DNA of 64,000 nt from Lysobacter avium (GCF_015209745.1 NZ_CP063657.1:620001-684000), one strand, 5' to 3'. Counted from the stretch's first letter, positions 1-11,299 are shown. A program made the numbers and translations. Notes: generated by a model from the letters alone, not told the origin.

Positions 1-741
1 GGCACGCACACGCCGTGCATCTTCGAGTACGTGTACTTCGCCCGGCCGGACTCGATGATTGATGACATCTCGGTGCACAAGGCGCGCATGCGGATGGGCC
101 AGAAGCTCGGCGAGAAGATCCTGCGCCTGCGCCCGGACCACGACATCGACACGGTGATTCCGATCCCCGATTCCTCGCGTGATGCGGCGCTGGAAGTGGC
201 GAACGTGCTCGGCATCAAGTACCGCGAGGGGTTCATCAAGAACCGCTACGTCGGCCGCACCTTCATCATGCCGGGGCAGGAAATGCGGGCCAAATCGGTG
301 CGCCGCAAGCTCAATCCGATTCCGTTGGAGTTCCGTAACCGGGTCGTGCTGCTGGTGGACGATTCAATCGTGCGCGGGACGACGTCGCGGCAGATCGTGC
401 AGATGGCCCGCGAGGCCGGCGCGCGCAAGGTGTACCTGGCCTCGGCAGCGCCGCCGGTGCGCCATCCCAACATCTATGGCATCGACATGCCCAGCCGGGA
501 GGAGTTGATCGCCCACCAGCGCGATGAGTCGGAGATCGAGAAGCTGCTGGGCTGCGACTGGCTGGTCTACCAGGACCTCACCGATCTGGAAGAGGCGGTG
601 TCGGGGCCGAAGCATCGGCTGGCGGATTTCGATTCCTCGTGTTTCAACGGGGAGTATGTGACGGGCGCGGCGGAGGAGTATTTCGAGCGCGTGCGGCGGT
701 TGCGGTCGGATGAGGCGAAGGCGGATCGACGGGCGCTTTAG
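1..741 (+). CDS. purF: Amidophosphoribosyltransferase, C-terminal part (5' end outside window)
   Basis: This enzyme makes phosphoribosylamine from PRPP and glutamine, the first committed step of purine synthesis. Only the C-terminal half is present; the reading frame is open from base 1, so the N-terminal glutaminase domain lies upstream. Visible motifs are [13 protein letters not shown] at the domain junction and the PRPP-binding loop [15 protein letters not shown] in the phosphoribosyltransferase domain. The tail ends in a charged stretch ([15 protein letters not shown]) as in other PurF proteins. A noncoding gap of about 250 bases follows. The identification is firm. Confidence 0.97.
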   Translation, partial: GTHTPCIFEYVYFARPDSMIDDISVHKARMRMGQKLGEKILRLRPDHDIDTVIPIPDSSRDAALEVANVLGIKYREGFIKNRYVGRTFIMPGQEMRAKSVRRKLNPIPLEFRNRVVLLVDDSIVRGTTSRQIVQMAREAGARKVYLASAAPPVRHPNIYGIDMPSREELIAHQRDESEIEKLLGCDWLVYQDLTDLEEAVSGPKHRLADFDSSCFNGEYVTGAAEEYFERVRRLRSDEAKADRRAL

Positions 742-832
742 TCGGTCGTTTGACTGGGCAGTTGGTTGTTGGGCGCGTGGGCGGGTTGGTTGGTTGTGTG
801 ATCCGGGATGTGGGGCTTGGAAGGTTCGCGCT

Positions 833-903
833 GGCGACACCGGGACCCTGTTCCAAGTCGCTCCACGATATTCGCTTGGTTGGAACATGATCCCGGTGTC
901 GCC
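833..903. repeat. REP-like imperfect palindrome downstream of purF
   Basis: Two arms, GGCGACACCGGGA..TGTTCCAA (833-856) and its near-perfect reverse complement (about 879-903), are separated by a short spacer. The first 13 bases of the arms match exactly, followed by a three-base mismatch block and eight more paired bases. The site lies between purF and the next gene on the same strand. It could be a REP-type element or a stem in the transcript. No U-run follows it, so it is not a standard intrinsic terminator. No second copy was seen in the window. Confidence 0.65.
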
Positions 904-993
904 TTGGGGGATTCGGCGGCGTCGACCCGGAACGACGATGTTGCTCGGGGCGACGGATCTCTGTTGAGCAGACCGTGAGAGGTGGGGAGGTTC

Positions 994-1815
994 ATGGATC
1001 TTTTTGAGGCGGCCTGGGAATGCCTGGAGGCGGAGTCGCCGGTCGCGAAGGTGGCGGCTACCGTGCGCGCGGCTGCCGCGTTTTCCCGGGGGGAACTGCC
1101 GATTCCGACCGATGCCCCGCCGCCGCGGCCGATCGGGATGCCGGGGCGGCCGTCGCGACCGCGCCTGGTGCATCCGCGCGATCTGCCGCGGCGCGGGTTT
1201 GGCAGCGACGAGGGGCGGGCGGCGTTCATCCATGCCATCGCGCACATCGAGTTCAACGCCATCGACCTGGCCTGGGACGCGGTGTACCGGTTCCGGGGGC
1301 TGCCGGATCGGTTCTACGCCGACTGGGTGCAGGTGGCGGCCGATGAGGCGCGGCATTTCACGATGCTGCGTGGGCGACTGCAGCAGTTGGGGCGCGATTA
1401 CGGGGACTTCGACGCGCACAACGGTCTGTGGGAGATGGCGCAGAAGACGGCCGGCGACGGGCTGGCGCGGATGGCGCTGGTGCCGCGGGTGCTGGAAGCG
1501 CGCGGGCTGGACGTGACGCCGGGAATGATCCAGCGCCTGAAGGGCTTGGGCGACACACAGACGGTCGCGATCCTGGAGGTCATCCTGGAGGAGGAGGTCG
1601 CCCACGTCGCCGCCGGATCGCGCTGGTTCCGCTGGTATTGCGAGCGCCGCGGCGTGGAACCGGCATCGACGTTCCGCGAGCTGCTGACCGGCTACGCGCG
1701 CGCGGTCCTGCACGGGCCGTTCAACGTCGAGGCGCGTACCCGGGCGGGTTTCGATGAGGAGGAGCTGGCGATGCTTGAGGCGGCGGTCACAGAACTGGCC
1801 GCGGGGCCGGCGTGA
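994..1815 (+). CDS. DUF455 family ferritin-like protein
   Basis: The 273-residue protein matches the DUF455 family, which has a ferritin-like helical bundle with putative metal ligands; its function is not established. Ligand-type motifs are visible: AHIEFNAID, ADEARHF (an ExxH pair) and EEEVAHVAAG. The ATG at 994 is chosen because GGGGAGG lies a few bases upstream; a GTG at 982 would add four residues and has no better ribosome site. It stands alone between purF and a small lipoprotein gene, with its own 5' gap. The family call is good, the biochemical role unknown. Confidence 0.85.
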   Translation: MDLFEAAWECLEAESPVAKVAATVRAAAAFSRGELPIPTDAPPPRPIGMPGRPSRPRLVHPRDLPRRGFGSDEGRAAFIHAIAHIEFNAIDLAWDAVYRFRGLPDRFYADWVQVAADEARHFTMLRGRLQQLGRDYGDFDAHNGLWEMAQKTAGDGLARMALVPRVLEARGLDVTPGMIQRLKGLGDTQTVAILEVILEEEVAHVAAGSRWFRWYCERRGVEPASTFRELLTGYARAVLHGPFNVEARTRAGFDEEELAMLEAAVTELAAGPA

Positions 1816-1863
1816 CCAAGGCGGTCGGTTAAGCTCAGCGCATCCAATCGCGAGGGCGTTGCC

Positions 1864-2307
1864 ATGAATCATCTGCGTTCATTGACGGTGTTGCTGTGCG
1901 GTCTTGCCGCAGGCGCTGTCTTGCTGGGATGCGATCCCGACGCGCCCGCGCCCGCAAGCGCACCGCCGGTATCCTCCGCGCGGCCCGAGGGCAACGCGGC
2001 CCCCGATGGCGACCGGACGGTCGGGTTCCATGCGCGTGGCAACGAGCCGTTCTGGTCGGTCGAGGTCGCCGGGGACAAGCTGCTTTACAACACGCCCGAC
2101 ACCCAGCCCGGCGTCGAACTGGCGGCAACGCGAACCGACACCGCGACGGATGTCGAGTTCCGCGGCGTCCATGACGGCAAGGACTTCGTGCTCATCATCA
2201 CGCCGGGCCATTGCGAGGATTCGATGTCCGACCAGGACTACGATTACACCGCGACCTTCAGCGACGGCGAGCGCCAGCTGACCGGCTGCGCCAGCGCCGA
2301 GGACTGA
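1864..2307 (+). CDS. Small lipoprotein of the COG3650 type
   Basis: The 147-residue protein has a hydrophobic signal (about residues 5-22) ending in the lipobox VLLGC, so it is probably lipid-anchored at Cys23. A low-complexity Ala/Pro linker follows. The folded part carries RGNEPFWSVEV, a conserved C-E-D-S-M-S-D stretch and a terminal GCA, the pattern of COG3650 envelope proteins of unknown function. GAGGG lies seven bases before the ATG. The gene ends about 30 bases before the convergent lpxH stop codon. Localisation is a good inference; no activity can be assigned. Confidence 0.75.
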   Translation: MNHLRSLTVLLCGLAAGAVLLGCDPDAPAPASAPPVSSARPEGNAAPDGDRTVGFHARGNEPFWSVEVAGDKLLYNTPDTQPGVELAATRTDTATDVEFRGVHDGKDFVLIITPGHCEDSMSDQDYDYTATFSDGERQLTGCASAED

Positions 2308-2336
2308 CGCGCCCGGTTTCTACCCCCACCCGTTTC

Positions 2337-3071
2337 TCAGGCCAGCGCCTCCAGACGGTGCGCCTGGCGGTCGACCCGCAGCACCGAGCCCTGCTCGTAC
2401 CAGTCGCCCAGCACGATGCGCTCGCGCGGGCGACCGTCCACGTTCAGCGCGTGCACTGCCGGCCGATGGGTATGTCCATGGATCAGCGTCTCGACGCCGA
2501 ATTGCTGGAAGGCGGCGGCGACCGCGGCGGGCGCGACATCGGTAATCGTTTCCATCGTGCCTTGCGAGGCCAGGCCCGACTGGTGCGCCTTGCTGGCCTC
2601 GCGCGCCTGCTTGGCAAAAGCGATCCGCGCGGCCACTGGCTGGGCCAGGAACTGCGCCTGCCACACGGGATCGCGCGTCTGGGCACGGAACTGCTGGTAA
2701 GCGACGTCATCGGTGCACAGCGTGTCGCCGTGCATCAGCAGCACCGGTTTGCCATACAGATCGACGACGGTGGGGTCGGGCAGGATCGTCATTCCCGCCC
2801 GGTCGGCGAAAGCCTGGCCCACCAGGAAATCCCGGTTGCCGTGCATGAACCAGACCGGCGTTCCGCCATCGGCGACCACGCGCAGGCGGTCGGCGACAAA
2901 AGTGGCGGTGGCGGAAGGGTCGTCATCGCCGATCCACGCCTCGAACAGGTCACCGAGGATGTAGAGCGCGTCCGCGCCGCGCGCTTCCGCGTCCAGGAAG
3001 CGCCCAAACAGCTCGGTGATGTGCGGGCGTTCCGCGTCCAGATGCAGGTCGGAGATGAAGAGGGTCGTCAT
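2337..3071 (-). CDS. lpxH: UDP-2,3-diacylglucosamine diphosphatase LpxH
   Basis: LpxH hydrolyses UDP-2,3-diacylglucosamine to lipid X and UMP, a step of lipid A synthesis at the inner face of the cytoplasmic membrane. All metallophosphatase motifs are present in order: [34 protein letters not shown] and HGHTHRP. At 244 residues it has the usual length. The ATG at 3071 precedes the canonical first strand [10 protein letters not shown]. The gene downstream of its start, on the same strand, encodes a DUF4124 protein ending 48 bases before lpxH begins, so the two may be cotranscribed. Confidence 0.96.
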   Translation of the reverse strand: MTTLFISDLHLDAERPHITELFGRFLDAEARGADALYILGDLFEAWIGDDDPSATATFVADRLRVVADGGTPVWFMHGNRDFLVGQAFADRAGMTILPDPTVVDLYGKPVLLMHGDTLCTDDVAYQQFRAQTRDPVWQAQFLAQPVAARIAFAKQAREASKAHQSGLASQGTMETITDVAPAAVAAAFQQFGVETLIHGHTHRPAVHALNVDGRPRERIVLGDWYEQGSVLRVDRQAHRLEALA

Positions 3072-3118
3072 CGCGGCATTGTAGGCGCTGGGTGCGGATC
3101 CGCTGAGCCAGCCGCCGC

Positions 3119-3712
3119 TCAGCCGCGGATCCACCAGCAGCCAAAGTGGCGTTGCAATCCGAACACGGTATTGGATGGACTGATCCCGTCGCCGGTCGAC
3201 TGCTCGATGCGCAGGGCCACGGGTGTCTGGCTGATCGGGCGTTTTGCGTAGTACTCCTCGTCGCTGACCACGCCATCGACCGACTGCATCGTTTGCGGAC
3301 CAACCTGCACGATGCCGGCCAGCGGCCGGTGGGCAACCGCATCCAGCCGACGCAGGATGGCCACGCTCTGGCCGCCGGACATGCCGGCCCAGTGGTAGAC
3401 GCCGGCCAACTGGTTGGTGTCCTGCTGGTTGATCGCGTTGGCGAGGCGCAGGACCAGTTCGGGAAGATTGCGTGCGCAGCCAAAGCGCGGCGGTGCGCGG
3501 CGACGCTGGCCCGCCTGCCCGATAGGGAGATCGCCTGCCGGGGAAGGCGTCGCGCCGAGTTCGGAGCACGGGCGATCGGTGTAGACCATGCCGCCGTCCG
3601 GCGCCTGGCAACGATAGATCGCCGCCTGGACAACGCGCGGTGCGACGCCGGCCGTGACCAGAACACTGGCCAGAAGCGCGGCACGCAGCAGGTTGGTGGG
3701 GGGCGGGGACAT
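3119..3712 (-). CDS. Secreted DUF4124 domain protein
   Basis: The 197-residue protein has an N-terminal signal sequence (about residues 8-30, ending VVQA) followed by a DUF4124 motif, [18 protein letters not shown], a cysteine-bearing module common in periplasmic proteins of Xanthomonadaceae. The central and C-terminal regions show no recognisable catalytic pattern. It lies immediately upstream of lpxH in the same orientation. The role is unknown; export is inferred from the signal sequence. Confidence 0.78.
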   Translation of the reverse strand: MSPPPTNLLRAALLASVLVTAGVAPRVVQAAIYRCQAPDGGMVYTDRPCSELGATPSPAGDLPIGQAGQRRRAPPRFGCARNLPELVLRLANAINQQDTNQLAGVYHWAGMSGGQSVAILRRLDAVAHRPLAGIVQVGPQTMQSVDGVVSDEEYYAKRPISQTPVALRIEQSTGDGISPSNTVFGLQRHFGCWWIRG

Positions 3713-3890
3713 CCGTGCAGGTTACTACCGCCCGGCGATGCGGCGGGGCGATGGAAGGGCGCTTGGCGGGTTCCGGCGTATTGGTGGAGCAAATGAAATA
3801 CAGCGTTGGCGCAGGCGGCATGCTGCAGCGGCGCTTGCCGCTACATTGGCGTGGATGCCACTGAATGACGACCACGAAGAGGGTGTGCCA

Positions 3891-5168
3891 ATGAAGTTTG
3901 AAACGCTCGCGATCCACGCGGGATACGAGATCGACCCCACCACCAAATCGGTGGCGGTACCGATCTACCAGACCACGTCCTACGCCTTCGACAGCACCCA
4001 GCACGCGGCCGACCTGTTCGACCTGAAGACGCCCGGGAACATCTACACCCGCATCATGAACCCGACCAACGCGGTGCTCGAGGAGCGCGTCGCGGCGCTG
4101 GAGGGCGGCGTGGGCGCGCTGGCGGTGGCGTCGGGCATGGCGGCGATCACCTATGCGATCCAGACCATCGCCCAGCAGGGCGACAACATCGTCTCGGTGA
4201 GCAAGTTGTACGGCGGCACCTACAACCTGTTCGCCCACACCTTCCCGCGTCAGGGCATCACGGTGCGGCTCGCCTCGCACGACGACATCGCCGGGCTGGA
4301 GGCCCTGATCGACGAGAACACCAGGGCGGTGTTCTGCGAGTCCATCGGTAATCCCGGCGGCGACATCGTCGATATCCGGGCGCTGGCCGACATGGCGCAT
4401 CGTCACGGCATTCCGCTGATCGTCGACAATACGGTGGCGACCCCGGCCCTGTGCCGCCCGTTCGAACATGGCGCCGACATCGTGGTGCACGCCCTGACCA
4501 AGTACATGGGCGGCCACGGGACAACGATTGCCGGAGCGATCGTGGATTCCGGCAAATTCCCGTGGGCCGAGCACAGGCAGCGCTTCGCGATGCTCAACGA
4601 GCCCGACCCGTCCTACCACGACGTGGTCTACACCGAGGCGTTCGGGCCGGCGGCGTTCATCGGGCGCTGCCGCGTGGTGCCGCTTCGCAATACCGGCGCC
4701 GCGCTGTCGCCGTTCAACGCATTTCTGGTGCTGCAGGGCATCGAGACGCTGGCGCTGCGCATGGAGCGCCACTGCGCCAACGCGCTCAAGGTCGCGCAGT
4801 TCCTGCAGGCGCACGACCACTTGGCCTGGGTGAAGTACGCCGGCTTGCCTGAGCATCCCGACCATGCGCTCGCGCAGACCTACATGGGCGGCTGTCCGGC
4901 AGGCATCCTCACCTTCGGCATCAACGGCGGGGCCGCGGCGGGGGCGCGCTTCATCGACGCGCTGCAGATGATCGTGCGCCTGGTCAACATCGGCGATGCG
5001 AAGTCGCTCGCCTGCCACCCCGCATCGACCACCCACCGCCAGCTCAATGCCGAGGAACTGGCGGCGGCTGGCGTCAGCGAGGACATGGTGCGGCTGTCGA
5101 TCGGGCTGGAGCACATCGACGACATCCTCGCCGACCTCAGCCAAGCGTTGGAGGCCAGCCGGGGCTGA
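3891..5168 (+). CDS. metY: O-acetylhomoserine aminocarboxypropyltransferase (sulfhydrylase)
   Basis: The 425-residue protein is a PLP enzyme of the Cys/Met metabolism family. It starts [14 protein letters not shown], has the QTTSYAF strand, and carries the PLP lysine in [11 protein letters not shown]. The length and the acidic insert around NEPDPSYH fit the MetY branch (about 425-430 residues) rather than cystathionine gamma-synthase (about 390). It would make homocysteine from O-acetylhomoserine and sulfide. It is convergent with metF, the stops being 15 bases apart, so two methionine genes face each other. No SAM riboswitch pattern is visible in the roughly 180-base upstream gap. Confidence 0.92.
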   Translation: MKFETLAIHAGYEIDPTTKSVAVPIYQTTSYAFDSTQHAADLFDLKTPGNIYTRIMNPTNAVLEERVAALEGGVGALAVASGMAAITYAIQTIAQQGDNIVSVSKLYGGTYNLFAHTFPRQGITVRLASHDDIAGLEALIDENTRAVFCESIGNPGGDIVDIRALADMAHRHGIPLIVDNTVATPALCRPFEHGADIVVHALTKYMGGHGTTIAGAIVDSGKFPWAEHRQRFAMLNEPDPSYHDVVYTEAFGPAAFIGRCRVVPLRNTGAALSPFNAFLVLQGIETLALRMERHCANALKVAQFLQAHDHLAWVKYAGLPEHPDHALAQTYMGGCPAGILTFGINGGAAAGARFIDALQMIVRLVNIGDAKSLACHPASTTHRQLNAEELAAAGVSEDMVRLSIGLEHIDDILADLSQALEASRG

Positions 5169-5183
5169 GGTACGGTTGGCCGC

Positions 5184-6008
5184 TTACCCGAGCCGCGCCA
5201 GCACGGCCAGTGTCGGCCTGGCCAGGTTGAGCGTGTAGAAGTGCATGCCGGGGGCGCCGCCGTCGATCAGGCGCTGGCACAGCTGGGCCACCACGTCGGT
5301 GCCGAACGCGCGCACGCTGGCGGCGTCATCGCCGTAGGCGAGCATGCGCTGGGTCACCCAGCGCGGGATCTCGGCCCCGCACATCTCCGAGAACCGGCGC
5401 AGCTGGCTGAAGTTGGAGATCGGCATGATGCCCGGCACGATCGGGATGTCCACTCCCGCCGCGCGCACGTCGTCGACGAAGCGAAAATACGCGTCGGCGT
5501 TGTAGAAGTACTGGGTGATCGCGCCGTCGGCGCCGGCCTTCGCCTTGCCGATGAAATGCTTCAGGTCGGCGTGCGCGTCGCGGGCCTGCGGGTGCATCTC
5601 CGGGTAGGCCGCGACTTCGATGCGGAAATGATCGCCGGTCTCGTCGCGGATGAACTCGACCAGTTCGCTGGCGTAGCGCAGGTCGCCCGGACTGGCCATG
5701 CCCGAGGGCAGGTCGCCGCGCAGGGTCACCAGCCGCCTGGCGCCCATGCCCATGTAGCGCTGCAGTTGCGCGCGGATCTCCTCGCGGCTGCCGCCCATGC
5801 AACTGATGTGCGGCGCCGCCTCCAGGGCGTGGTGCCCCTGCAGGCGCTCGATCGTCTCCGGCGTATGGCTCAGGGTCGAGCCGCCGGCGCCGAAGGTCAC
5901 GCTCACGTAGTCCGGAGTCGCCGACTTGAGCCTGCCGGCGGTGCGGTCCAGCTGCTTGCGCTGCTCGTCGGTCTTGGGCGGATAGAACTCGAAACTGGTC
6001 GCGATCAT
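5184..6008 (-). CDS. metF: 5,10-methylenetetrahydrofolate reductase
   Basis: MetF reduces methylene-THF to methyl-THF with FAD, supplying the methyl group for methionine synthesis. The 274-residue protein begins SFEFYPPKTDEQ and shows VSVTFGAGGS, LRGDLPSG and the VPGIMPISNF motif of the TIM-barrel flavoprotein family. Length is typical for the bacterial catalytic-only form. The ATG at 6008 is the first in frame after a good promoter-like sequence. The neighbour metY converges on it and serves the same pathway. Confidence 0.97.
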   Translation of the reverse strand: MIATSFEFYPPKTDEQRKQLDRTAGRLKSATPDYVSVTFGAGGSTLSHTPETIERLQGHHALEAAPHISCMGGSREEIRAQLQRYMGMGARRLVTLRGDLPSGMASPGDLRYASELVEFIRDETGDHFRIEVAAYPEMHPQARDAHADLKHFIGKAKAGADGAITQYFYNADAYFRFVDDVRAAGVDIPIVPGIMPISNFSQLRRFSEMCGAEIPRWVTQRMLAYGDDAASVRAFGTDVVAQLCQRLIDGGAPGMHFYTLNLARPTLAVLARLG

Positions 6009-6036
6009 GCGGAGGCTGCGTCACGGGTAGGCGGGC

Positions 6037-6065
6037 AATATATCGCTCTATCGTGATGGATGTAA
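6037..6065 (-). promoter_or_regulatory. Candidate metF promoter with an AT-rich operator-like spacer
   Basis: On the minus strand TTACAT (6060-6065) and TATATT (6037-6042) are spaced by 17 bases, placing the transcription start about 25 bases before the metF ATG. The spacer holds a direct repeat ATCG-N4-ATCG, unusually AT-rich for this DNA. That could be a regulator site of the methionine/SAH regulon, but no regulator is identified. Confidence 0.45.
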
Positions 6066-6218
6066 ATGGAATCGGGTTTCCGGGCCGATTGCGCGGGCCG
6101 TTCCCGCCGGGCGCTCCCAAACGCCGTCTGCAGCCGATCGCGACCGCTGGTCACCCGGCGCAACACGGCGGTAGTGGATGCGGCGATGCTGGCATCACGA
6201 CAACAAGGAGCCGCAGCG

Positions 6219-7166
6219 ATGAATCAGCCAGCCCATTCCCTCACCCGTTTCCGAAAGCACACCCCGGCCGCCGTGGCCGCGGCGATTCTTGCTGTGGCCT
6301 CGCTCGGCGCCACCGCAGCGCCGCTGGATCACCACGGCATCAGTATCGAAGTGGTCGGCGAAGGCGCGCCGGTGCTGATGATTCCCGGCCTCAACAGTGG
6401 CGCGGACACCTGGCGCGAGACCTGCCATGCATTGCGCCAGCCGGCCGCTGATGGCGCCAGCGCCATGCCGATCCAATGCCACCTGGTCCAGTTGCCGGGC
6501 TTCGCCGGCCTGGCGCCGGTGGAGGGCGAGGACTTCCTTCCGGTGATGCGCGACGGGTTGCTGGATTACGTCGTCGAGCACGACCTGCAAGGGCTGACGG
6601 TGATCGGCCACAGCCTGGGCGGAACGCTGGCCCTGCAGATGGCGATCAAGCAACCCGACGCGGTGGCCAGGCTGGTAATCGTCGACAGCCTGCCGTATTT
6701 CGCCGCCGCGCAGAATCCGGCCGCGACCGTGGCAACGACCAGACCGATGGCCGAGCAGATGCGCGCCGGCATGCTGGCGTTGGACCAGACGATGTATTTC
6801 GCCCAGGCCGAGGCTTCGCTGCTGGGCATGACCCGGGCGCCGGAGCGGGTCGAGACCCTGAAGACGTGGGGACGTGACAGCGACCGTGCGACCACCGCCC
6901 AGGCCATGTATGAGCTCATGACCACCGACCTGCGTGGCGAGCTCGGTGCCATCGGCGTGCCGACCCTGGTGCTGGGCAGCTGGGCAGCCTACAAACCCTA
7001 CGGCGCGAGCATCGAATCGACGCGCAAGATCTTCGCCGACCAGTACGCCAAGTTGCCGAGCGCACGCATCGAGATGAGCCAGGGGGGCTACCACTTCCTG
7101 ATGTGGGACGATCCGCAGTGGGTGCAGGCGCAGATACGCGGGTTTGTCTCGCCCTCGACCCCTTGA
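6219..7166 (+). CDS. Secreted alpha/beta hydrolase
   Basis: The 315-residue protein has a signal peptide (about residues 13-34, ending ATAA) and an alpha/beta-hydrolase core. Visible are the oxyanion-region strand VLMIPGLNSG, the nucleophile elbow GHSLGG and a late histidine in GGYHFLMWDDP. The ATG at 6219 has AAGGAG eight bases upstream. The substrate cannot be told. It is followed closely by a two-component pair on the same strand, so export of this hydrolase and that sensor could be linked, but this is only position-based. Confidence 0.83.
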   Translation: MNQPAHSLTRFRKHTPAAVAAAILAVASLGATAAPLDHHGISIEVVGEGAPVLMIPGLNSGADTWRETCHALRQPAADGASAMPIQCHLVQLPGFAGLAPVEGEDFLPVMRDGLLDYVVEHDLQGLTVIGHSLGGTLALQMAIKQPDAVARLVIVDSLPYFAAAQNPAATVATTRPMAEQMRAGMLALDQTMYFAQAEASLLGMTRAPERVETLKTWGRDSDRATTAQAMYELMTTDLRGELGAIGVPTLVLGSWAAYKPYGASIESTRKIFADQYAKLPSARIEMSQGGYHFLMWDDPQWVQAQIRGFVSPSTP

Positions 7167-7206
7167 TGCACCGAGGTGCGGGCGGCCCGCGCCGCCCGGC
7201 CTGAAC

Positions 7207-8256
7207 GTGGACAACGCCGTGGAAGATGCCTTGCCAACCCGCCGCTTCTGGATGCTCAACGCGCTCGCGTGGAGCGCCTACATCGGCTTGAGCCTGGGCA
7301 TGGCCGCCGCGTTCTCGGCGATGTCGCCGGCGATGGTGCTGATCAGCGTATCGCTGGGCGCGCTGCTCTGGCTGGTCAGCGGCGCGATCCGCGCCCGGGC
7401 CGCGCGCTTGGGGTGGTGGGAGCGCGGCTTATGGGTATTGGCAACGCGGCTGCTGGCGTCGGTGGTGATCGGGACGACGCTGGCGCAACTGGCGTTGGCG
7501 GCGATTCTGGTCCCGTCGATCGCCCTGGGCTGGGTCGAGGTCGCCGGCGGCCTGTCGGCCTATCGCCCCGCCGCGACGCTGATGTACTGGACCAATACCG
7601 CGGTCGTGCTGGCCCTGTGGACCGGAATCTGGGCCGGCGCCCATTCGGTGCGCCAGGCGCGCCGGAGCGAGCTGGCGCGGCTGCGCGCGGAGGCGCGCCA
7701 CCATCTGCTGGAACGCGATGCGCTCAAGGCTCGGCTCAATCCGCATTTCGTCTTCAACGCGCTCAACAACCTGCGCGCGCTGATCAACGAGGACCCGGCG
7801 CGTGCGCGTGAACTGGTCACCCGGCTGTCGAACACCCTGCGCCATGCGCTGGAGCATTCCGGAGACACCGAGGTCACTGTCGCGCGCGAGCTCGAAGTGG
7901 TGGAGGACTATCTGGCGGTGGAGGCGGTCCACTATGAGGACCGGCTGCGCGTCGTGCGCGAGGTGCCGCCCGATACCCTGCAAGCCACACTGCCGGCGAT
8001 GGCGCTGCAGCTGCTGGTGGAAAATGCGATCAAGCACGGCATCGCCGTCATTCCCGGTGGCGGCGAGATCACCATCGCCCTGAATCGCGCGGGAGCGGCG
8101 CTGCACGTCACTGTCACCAATCCGGTCCCGCTGACCCGCGCCGCGTCCGGCCACGGCGTCGGGCTGGCCTACCTGCAGGCGCAACTCGGTGCAGGCACCG
8201 TCGACCTGCAACACAAGGGAGACACCATGGTCGCCAGCCTGGTGGTCCCGCAATGA
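7207..8256 (+). CDS. LytS/AlgZ-type sensor histidine kinase
   Basis: This is an integral-membrane kinase of the HisKA_7TM/LytS type (His_kinase family). About four hydrophobic segments occupy roughly the first 150 residues. Then comes the phosphoacceptor region LNPHFVFNALNNLRALI and an ATPase domain with ENAIKHG and GVGLAYLQ. The start is uncertain: a GTG at 7207 is used, while a TTG at 7144 would extend it into the preceding gene. Its stop overlaps the start of the response regulator by four bases (ATGA), so the two are translationally coupled. Confidence 0.86.
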   Translation: MDNAVEDALPTRRFWMLNALAWSAYIGLSLGMAAAFSAMSPAMVLISVSLGALLWLVSGAIRARAARLGWWERGLWVLATRLLASVVIGTTLAQLALAAILVPSIALGWVEVAGGLSAYRPAATLMYWTNTAVVLALWTGIWAGAHSVRQARRSELARLRAEARHHLLERDALKARLNPHFVFNALNNLRALINEDPARARELVTRLSNTLRHALEHSGDTEVTVARELEVVEDYLAVEAVHYEDRLRVVREVPPDTLQATLPAMALQLLVENAIKHGIAVIPGGGEITIALNRAGAALHVTVTNPVPLTRAASGHGVGLAYLQAQLGAGTVDLQHKGDTMVASLVVPQ

Positions 8257-8996
8257 GCGGGCCGTTGCGGGTGCTCATCGTGGAGGATGCGCGGCTGGCG
8301 AGGCGCGAGCTGCGCACGCTACTGGCCGAGTCTGCGGACGTCGAGTGCGTGGGCGAGGCCGAGGACGTTCCCGCCGCCCGCGAGGCGATCGCGCGTTTGC
8401 ACCCCGACCTGATCCTGCTTGATATCCAGCTGCCCTCGGGCAGTGGCTTTGACGTGCTCGACGGCCTGGACCCGCTGCCGGCGGTGGTGTTCGTCACCGC
8501 CTACGACCAGTACGCGGTGCAGGCATTCGAAGCCAATGCGCTCGACTACCTGCTCAAGCCGGTCGCGGCGGCACGCCTGGCGACCGCGTTGGACAAGGCC
8601 CGCGCCCAGCTGGGCGAGCAGGACGCGGCGCGCGCGCCCGGGCGTCGGGGCACGGACCTGCTGGCGGCCCACGACCAGGTGTTCCTGCGCGACGGCGAGC
8701 GCTGCTGGTTTGTCGCCCTGGGCGAAATCCGCCGGATCGTGGTCGACGGCAACTACGCCCGGGTCTGGTTCCGCGACCAGAACGCCCTGCTGGCGCGCAG
8801 CCTCAGCGGGCTTGAAGCGCGCATGCAGCCCGGCCTGTTCTTCCGCGCCAACCGCAACACCCTGGTCAACCTGCGCATGGTCCGCACGGTGGAGCCGTCG
8901 GTCGCCGACGGCTACGACCTTGGCCTGGACGATGGCAGCCAGGTGGAGGTGTCGCGGCGGCAGGCACGGGAATTGCGCGAGCGGCTGGCGCTCTAG
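8253..8996 (+). CDS. LytTR-family response regulator
   Basis: The 247-residue protein has an N-terminal receiver domain, with the acidic start VEDARLARREL, the phosphoacceptor Asp in LILLDIQLPSG and the Lys in LLKPVAAARL. A C-terminal LytTR DNA-binding domain follows (about residues 140-247; GNYARVWF, RANRNTLVNL). It is the AlgR/LytR architecture and is the obvious partner of the overlapping upstream kinase. Targets are unknown. Confidence 0.93.
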   Translation: MSGPLRVLIVEDARLARRELRTLLAESADVECVGEAEDVPAAREAIARLHPDLILLDIQLPSGSGFDVLDGLDPLPAVVFVTAYDQYAVQAFEANALDYLLKPVAAARLATALDKARAQLGEQDAARAPGRRGTDLLAAHDQVFLRDGERCWFVALGEIRRIVVDGNYARVWFRDQNALLARSLSGLEARMQPGLFFRANRNTLVNLRMVRTVEPSVADGYDLGLDDGSQVEVSRRQARELRERLAL

Positions 8997-9130
8997 CCGC
9001 CGCGCTCCCGTTGATCATCATGGGCCGCCTGTTTGCTGAGATGGAGCGAGCGGGAATTCGCGGGTGTTCCTCGGCACCCGCGCGGCGCAGCCGCTACCCT
9101 TGCAGCATCTCTCGCCAACCCGTCTCGCGC

Positions 9131-9688
9131 ATGTCCATCGTCCTGACCCCGTTTGCCGTTACCCGGCTGTTCCCGCGCACCCCGCGCGGCAACACCATCC
9201 AGGATTGCACGCCAGCGCAGTTCGAGCGCCACCTCAACGAGCACGAGCCGCTCAGGATCCTTGAGGGCTACGCGCCGTTCTGCAAGCTGCACGTGCACCG
9301 CAACTGGACGTCCACGCGCTGCCTGACCGCGCCGATCACCCAGGACAACCGTCATCTGCTGCGATCGGCGTACGAGGCGCGCTCGCGCAAGGAACTGCCG
9401 GTGCTGGTGCGCTGGTTCGAGGGCCTGCAGCCGCCGGTGGCGGAGTACCTGGTGGTGATCCTCTACAGCTGCGATCAGCTGGCGAAAGAAGGCACCGCGG
9501 TGGACGCGGACTGGGGCGTGGTCGGCTGCCTGTACACGATGACGCCGGAGGAAATCCCCATGGCGCCGATCACCATGCTGCGTAACGCGCTGGGCGTGGA
9601 GGAGGGCGGCTCGGGGGTGCCGCTGGACCGTGATGCCTATCGACTGGCGGTCGAGTTCTGGGAGAACAACGCCAACTGGCGGCCGTGA
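9131..9688 (+). CDS. DUF3228 family protein
   Basis: The 185-residue soluble protein resembles the DUF3228 family, of unknown function. Conserved-looking stretches are RGNTIQDCTP, GYAPFCKLHVH, LVVILYSCDQL and PMAPITMLRNALG. No signal peptide or membrane segment is present. The ATG at 9131 is chosen because the family usually begins shortly before the FAVTRLFPR strand. It converges on ahcY with about 165 noncoding bases between them. Confidence 0.78.
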   Translation: MSIVLTPFAVTRLFPRTPRGNTIQDCTPAQFERHLNEHEPLRILEGYAPFCKLHVHRNWTSTRCLTAPITQDNRHLLRSAYEARSRKELPVLVRWFEGLQPPVAEYLVVILYSCDQLAKEGTAVDADWGVVGCLYTMTPEEIPMAPITMLRNALGVEEGGSGVPLDRDAYRLAVEFWENNANWRP

Positions 9689-9795
9689 TGCGGACCCGCG
9701 CCGGCAAGCCTCTAGCGGCGTGCGGGGTCAGCGCGGCAGGCTTGCGGTAGTTGCCCGCGTCGCAAAGCACGCAGACCGGTCAACACCGGCCCGCA

Positions 9796-9825
9796 ACAAA
9801 AAACGGGCGCCGCGGGGCGCCCGTT
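9796..9825 (-). terminator. Intrinsic terminator of ahcY
   Basis: A perfect 10-bp stem (AACGGGCGCC at 9802-9811 pairing with 9816-9825) with a four-base loop is followed on the minus strand by a T-run (complement of AACAAAAAA at 9796 onward). It lies about 30 bases past the ahcY stop codon. Confidence 0.87.
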
Positions 9826-9853
9826 CTTCATGCGGCGTTGGACGCCCGCCCGA

Positions 9854-11299
<1,446 letters not shown>

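Noticed and set aside
3713..3890. Possible SAM riboswitch before metY
   Set aside because: I looked for the conserved blocks of the SAM classes and found none; the gap is GC-rich with no matching stems.
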